Below, one piece after another: positions 6,919-10,272 of a stretch of 10,272 nucleotides of DNA. The translations under genes and the position numbers were made by a program. Location of the stretch: positions 1 to 10,272 of the forward strand of contig DJML01000029.1 in assembly GCA_002436505.1 (NCBI GenBank), written 5' to 3'. Every line of letters begins with the position of its first letter. Within the stretch, counting starts at the first letter, position 1. Below the pieces are notes generated by a model. The model made no database searches. It was not told the DNA's origin and saw nothing but the letters and a program-made list of their open reading frames with translations. The DNA is from Bacteroidetes bacterium UBA6491 (GTDB taxonomy: Bacteria; Bacteroidota; Bacteroidia; NS11-12g; UBA9320).

Positions 6919-9582
6919 CTATAATTTCAGGATCTTAGCGTGATAAACGGTCCCGTTTAAATTCAAGTGAACAAGGTAAGTTCCTGGTGCATAGTCGCTT
7001 AGGTCGAAATGTATTTTAGAGTCGCCAGCTATTTCAACCATGTTAATTGTCTTACCGGAAAGGTCAGTTACCACTATGGAAACGTTTCTTGCATTCAAAG
7101 GCAATCTTACTTCAAAAATGCCACTTGATGGATTAGGCAGGATCTGATAATTTCTTTCAGGATCGGAAACGGATAGCGTGTTGATCGATACAGGTTTCGA
7201 AATGGTATCCCTGCAACCATTTTCTCCGGTACCTATCAAACTGATCTTATAATCTCCGTCCTCAGCAAAGTAATGTTTGAACTGAGGCACAGAATAGGTC
7301 TTTCCATTGTCGTCCATATCCCAGTCATAGGATGCGAGCGTTAGATCGCGGGCAACGAAATCTACATTTCGCCAGGTTATCTGGTAGTCGAAATTAGCGT
7401 TGGGTGTTTTCAGCACAATCACTGCTATCACTGTGTCTGATTCACAACCATTCTTAGTTGCAATTACCTGATAGGAACGGTTCAGATACAGCGGTGGTGT
7501 TGTAATAGATGAACCGCTGGCTACCATCTCCGAATTATAGTACCAGTTATAATCTGAGCCGTCATCAACCAGATCGACAACACCATTAGCCCCTCTGCAT
7601 GCACCATTATTGTTCTGGACCTGGATAATGGGCAGAGGCTTAATATTGAGTACTATCTTGTGGAGAGAAGTGTCAGCGCATAGATTCGTATATGGTTTAA
7701 CATAGAAAATATGATTTCCCTGTTCTGAGATGGTAATGTATTTAGCGTCCTGAACAAAGGTTGTATCCACGTCATACCATTCGATGCTTCCATCAAGAAG
7801 ACTGTAGTCTGCTTCCAGGTTATTTCCGTAACAGGTCTCTTCATATCTGTCGGTTATGGTTTCGAAGTGATCCACCTGAACCTTGATCACCAGCCTGCTG
7901 CTGGCGCAGGTGCCGTTGAATGCATCAACAAAAACCAAAGACTGTCCCTTTTTTTCAGGAGAAAACATGAAAGAGTCGCCAGTATGAACAGGTTGTCCTC
8001 CTGAGGGCACATCAAACCATCTGACCGTCTCATTGGCAGAAGCATGCAAAAGAAATTCATCTGACAAGAGGCAAACAGAGGTGTCATTGGAAGTAATAGG
8101 TTCCGACGGTGCAAAATCATTGCTTACCAGTGCGACGACCTTGACTCTGCCGTCACTTATACATCCTTTATTAATGGCATGGGCAAAGAAAGAGGTATCT
8201 GCCTGAAGTGGGCCCACCTGCAACACATTTCCCTGATGCAATGATGTTCCGCCAGTGCTGTCATTGAACCACTGAATAGTACCTAGATCTGAATATGCGG
8301 CGAGATTGGCGAGTGAGTTGATGCATATTGAGTCGTTCAGGGTGGACGTGATGGTCGGTTTGTCATTGACCTTTAATTCCAGCCGTGCGACTATTGAGGT
8401 ACAACCTGCATTATATGCTCTGACATAGGAAGTGTCATTCATATAAAGTGGGGGAGTATTGTAAAATGTTCCAATATAAAAAGCCTGGGTGTCAAAAGGA
8501 TGTTCAAACCATCTGACGATTCCGTTGCTGCCGGTTTCGATATGAAGAGAGTCTCCAGTACAAACCGGAGAAGGGATCCCCGTGAATTTTATCGGATTGG
8601 GTTGGAAGTGAAGCACTTTTGTCGCCGTATCCCGGCATGTACTGCTGCCCCTGTACTGATAAATGTTAGAGATCAGATGAATGGTTTGATTATTGGATGT
8701 GGTATAGATGTTAAAAGCATCCTGTGTAAGCCCATACTGATAGAACCCGTTGCCATAATCCCAGCGATGGCAGTACCTTCCGATGTTGTAGAACTCATAC
8801 CTGTTGTACATCCTGCTAAAAAGTATCGGAGAAGATTTATTGATAAAATGAACCGAATCATAGGTTTTATAGCAGTCATCGAACGAGAAATCATTGAATA
8901 TCTTATAATCCACATAAGGTTCTAAAATGATATCACAATCCAGGGGCTGACCACCAATGTTCAGATTGAGCGCATTGTACCATGTTCCGCCAACAGACCC
9001 TGAGGCCAGGTTTTCTCTGATGCCGTCTCTGTTCGTGTAGCTATTGGTCACAACTGCAACCCTTGTCGAGTCTTCACTTCTTACCACAAGAATGTATGGC
9101 TCTGTCGTTTCATATGGTTTCCACGAAGCGAATTTTTTCAAACCAGTAAGCACACCACCGTTAAATGTAGAATCAACATATATGGTATCAGATCTCAAAG
9201 GATTTCCGGTCGGCAGTGAATCGCTGGATGCTGCATACAGATGACAATAGATAGCTATTGAGTCTGCATTATTCATAAGCCCCCAGGCGTAGAAATTAAA
9301 CCCTGAGACAGTTACGGTGTCCGGGGCTTCGAATAGTTGCCCCAAAGCATATCCTTTAAAAATACTTACACCAACGTATGCACTTGCTTTGTAGCGAGCA
9401 TATTCAAGTGTGTCCTGGCCGCATGCCTGGTAGGTTGAGGATGACTTTTTATTCAGTTGCTGTTCAGCCGGATTCACCGGTGCTACCGATTCAAATTTAA
9501 TTGCACGTGGGCTGGCCTCAAATTGAGCCAGACCGGATTGCGTAATGAAAACCAACAAGGGAATTATGACTGCTCGATACAT
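6919..9582 (-). CDS. T9SS-secreted multidomain protein with Ig-like and PKD-like modules and type A sorting domain
   Basis: This is a predicted secreted or surface protein of 887 residues. A Sec signal peptide (1-20, VIIPLLVFITQSGLAQ) is followed by an unrecognised beta-rich region (about 50-225), a PKD-like module (about 228-328, with HRWDYGNG and a closing CRDTATKV), five tandem Ig-like repeats (about 335-727), and a PKD domain (about 728-802, with YDWDMDDNG, FAEDGDYKISL and GCRDTIS). The C-terminal T9SS type A sorting domain (about 805-887) has ILPNPSSGIFEV, VTDLSGK, DLSDYAPGTYLV and a final KILKL. The sorting domain directs export across the outer membrane and is normally cleaved as cargo is anchored or released. 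No catalytic domain is evident, so an adhesin-like or structural role is inferred; the actual ligand is unknown. The ATG at 9582 gives the signal peptide. Upstream on this strand I find no good TAnnTTTG box. Confidence 0.93.
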   Translation of the reverse strand: MYRAVIIPLLVFITQSGLAQFEASPRAIKFESVAPVNPAEQQLNKKSSSTYQACGQDTLEYARYKASAYVGVSIFKGYALGQLFEAPDTVTVSGFNFYAWGLMNNADSIAIYCHLYAASSDSLPTGNPLRSDTIYVDSTFNGGVLTGLKKFASWKPYETTEPYILVVRSEDSTRVAVVTNSYTNRDGIRENLASGSVGGTWYNALNLNIGGQPLDCDIILEPYVDYKIFNDFSFDDCYKTYDSVHFINKSSPILFSRMYNRYEFYNIGRYCHRWDYGNGFYQYGLTQDAFNIYTTSNNQTIHLISNIYQYRGSSTCRDTATKVLHFQPNPIKFTGIPSPVCTGDSLHIETGSNGIVRWFEHPFDTQAFYIGTFYNTPPLYMNDTSYVRAYNAGCTSIVARLELKVNDKPTITSTLNDSICINSLANLAAYSDLGTIQWFNDSTGGTSLHQGNVLQVGPLQADTSFFAHAINKGCISDGRVKVVALVSNDFAPSEPITSNDTSVCLLSDEFLLHASANETVRWFDVPSGGQPVHTGDSFMFSPEKKGQSLVFVDAFNGTCASSRLVIKVQVDHFETITDRYEETCYGNNLEADYSLLDGSIEWYDVDTTFVQDAKYITISEQGNHIFYVKPYTNLCADTSLHKIVLNIKPLPIIQVQNNNGACRGANGVVDLVDDGSDYNWYYNSEMVASGSSITTPPLYLNRSYQVIATKNGCESDTVIAVIVLKTPNANFDYQITWRNVDFVARDLTLASYDWDMDDNGKTYSVPQFKHYFAEDGDYKISLIGTGENGCRDTISKPVSINTLSVSDPERNYQILPNPSSGIFEVRLPLNARNVSIVVTDLSGKTINMVEIAGDSKIHFDLSDYAPGTYLVHLNLNGTVYHAKILKL
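7402..8580 (-). repeat. Five tandem Ig-like repeats encoded in the T9SS protein
   Basis: This encodes residues about 335-727, five units of about 80 residues. Each has an early cysteine (341, 420, 504, 584, 662), a core tryptophan (358, 438, 522, 602, 680, in RWFE, QWFN, RWFD, EWYD and NWYY), and a late cysteine (394, 474, 559, 635, 713, often after N-x-G). The tryptophan spacing is 80, 84, 80 and 78. The regular pairing suggests one disulfide per unit, formed after export. The units are divergent in sequence, so this is an old protein-level duplication, not a DNA repeat. Confidence 0.8.
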
Positions 9583-9655
9583 AGTTGTTGAATTAATGTG
9601 AAATTCGATAAAATCACTATCTAATCCAAGAAATGATTGATCTATTCTTCTACTT

Positions 9656-9668
9656 ATATTAATAATAT
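9656..9668. repeat. AT-rich palindrome in the divergent intergenic region
   Basis: ATATTA-A-TAATAT is a perfect inverted repeat with 6-bp arms and a one-base centre, placed between the divergent starts of the T9SS gene (74 bases away) and the helicase gene (120 bases away). It could be an operator half-site pair, but in AT-rich intergenic DNA such palindromes arise easily. The rest of 9583-9787 is AT-rich with no open frame worth calling. Confidence 0.25.
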
Positions 9669-9723
9669 GACATTGAATGGAAGGTATTGTAAATGAAGGT
9701 GAATCGACACGATTGCTTATTTA

Positions 9724-9756
9724 TTGCTATTTTGTCGATATAAAAGGCGACCTTTG
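9724..9756 (+). promoter_or_regulatory. Candidate promoter of the DEAD-box helicase gene
   Basis: GACCTTTG (9749-9756) matches the Bacteroidota -7 consensus TAnnTTTG at all but the first base. A TTG (9724-9726) lies 22 bases upstream of it, within the 17-23 range reported for -33 elements. Transcription would start near 9761-9763 and give a leader of about 25 bases before the TTG start codon at 9788. Confidence 0.45.
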
Positions 9757-9787
9757 CACTTTATTTTTCACCTGAACAAGAAAATCA

Positions 9788-10272
9788 TTGCAAACATTTG
9801 ACGATTTTGGACTTTCAAACCCAGTTTTGAGGGCATTAAGTGAACTTGGATTTGAAAAGCCAAGCGAAATCCAGCAGCAGGCAATACCGATGTTGCTTTC
9901 TAAGGAAACGGATCTGATAGGACTGGCGCAGACAGGAACAGGAAAGACCGCTGCGTTCGGTGTGCCTCTTTTAGAGCGAATAGACACCAAATCAAGGCAC
10001 ACCCAGGCATTAATTCTTGCACCAACAAGAGAGCTTGGGCAGCAGATCGCGCAGCAGCTTGAGCTATACGGCAAGTATATCAAAGGCCTGAGTATGCTTG
10101 CAGTATATGGTGGTGCATCTATCAGTCAACAGATAAACGCGCTTTACAAGCCTCAGCATATCATTATTGCAACTCCTGGCAGGCTCATCGATCTGGCAAA
10201 GAGAGGGGCGGTGGATCTTGAAAAAATAGATTACCTGATCCTGGACGAAGCAGATGAAATGCTGAACATGGG
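9788..10272 (+). CDS. DEAD-box ATP-dependent RNA helicase, N-terminal part
   Basis: This is an RNA helicase that uses ATP to unwind short RNA duplexes, typically in ribosome assembly, RNA decay or cold adaptation. The 161 complete codons before the right edge cover most of RecA-like domain 1: Q motif GFEKPSEIQ (21-29), Walker A AQTGTGKT (47-54), motif Ia PTRELGQQ (79-86), the GG motif (108-109), motif Ib TPGR (129-132), and motif II DEAD (153-156) followed by EMLNM. The start is most likely TTG at 9788. An in-frame TGA lies at 9773-9775, no ATG or GTG lies between, and the first ATG (codon 35) would delete the Q motif. TTG gives the expected N-terminus MQTFDDFGLS, and AAGAAAA just upstream could serve the ribosome. 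The DEADEMLNM context resembles DeaD/CsdA or CshA types more than RhlE, but the C-terminal domain that would decide is missing. Confidence 0.95.
   Translation, partial: MQTFDDFGLSNPVLRALSELGFEKPSEIQQQAIPMLLSKETDLIGLAQTGTGKTAAFGVPLLERIDTKSRHTQALILAPTRELGQQIAQQLELYGKYIKGLSMLAVYGGASISQQINALYKPQHIIIATPGRLIDLAKRGAVDLEKIDYLILDEADEMLNM

Noticed and set aside
8500..8925. 141-codon open frame on the plus strand inside the T9SS gene
   Set aside because: It overlaps the region with well-spaced Cys and Trp repeat positions on the minus strand and has no recognisable domain.
9727..10083. 118-residue open frame on the minus strand opposite the helicase gene
   Set aside because: It lies wholly opposite conserved helicase motifs and its upstream gap; its composition is that of an antisense shadow.

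Overview
The window looks like chromosomal DNA of a Bacteroidota bacterium, most likely from the Cytophagales or a neighbouring order. Three things point there: an 887-residue secreted protein ending in a type A type IX secretion (T9SS) sorting domain behind Ig-like and PKD-like modules, a ribosomal protein S16 with a long Ala/Glu-rich tail, and promoter-like TAnnTTTG boxes with little Shine-Dalgarno signal. Genus and species cannot be read from the sequence. There is no insertion sequence, tRNA, rRNA, CRISPR array or prophage gene, and coding density is high. No stretch over 300 bases lacks a gene.

All genes but the last lie on the minus strand and are read from right to left. A 205-base divergent intergenic region (9583-9787) separates a DEAD-box RNA helicase on the plus strand (starts at 9788, cut by the right edge) from the T9SS cargo protein (9582-6919). 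Next on the minus strand are prmA (ribosomal protein L11 methyltransferase, 6857-6033), a very large exported beta-rich protein of unknown function (from 6036, overlapping prmA by 4 bases), plsY (acyl-phosphate:glycerol-3-phosphate acyltransferase, 1620-982), clpS (N-degron adaptor of the Clp protease, 955-665), a probable terminator, and rpsP (S16, from 539, cut by the left edge) with a structured leader.

Functionally this is mostly housekeeping: ribosome assembly and modification (rpsP, prmA, the helicase), protein turnover (clpS) and phospholipid synthesis (plsY), plus two exported proteins. The prmA, large-protein, plsY and clpS genes are tightly packed and could be one transcript, with a possible extra promoter just before plsY.

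The main anomaly is in the large exported protein. Its open frame ends at 1780 with 26 residues of out-of-character sequence. The -1 frame carries a convincing protein-like continuation from 1860 to a stop at 1640-1642, just before plsY. A single missing A in the run at 1861-1865 explains this, either as a real frameshift or as a sequence error. I see no evidence for a novel multi-gene system. The best leads are this frameshift, the uncharacterised giant protein coupled to prmA, and the hairpin leader of rpsP.
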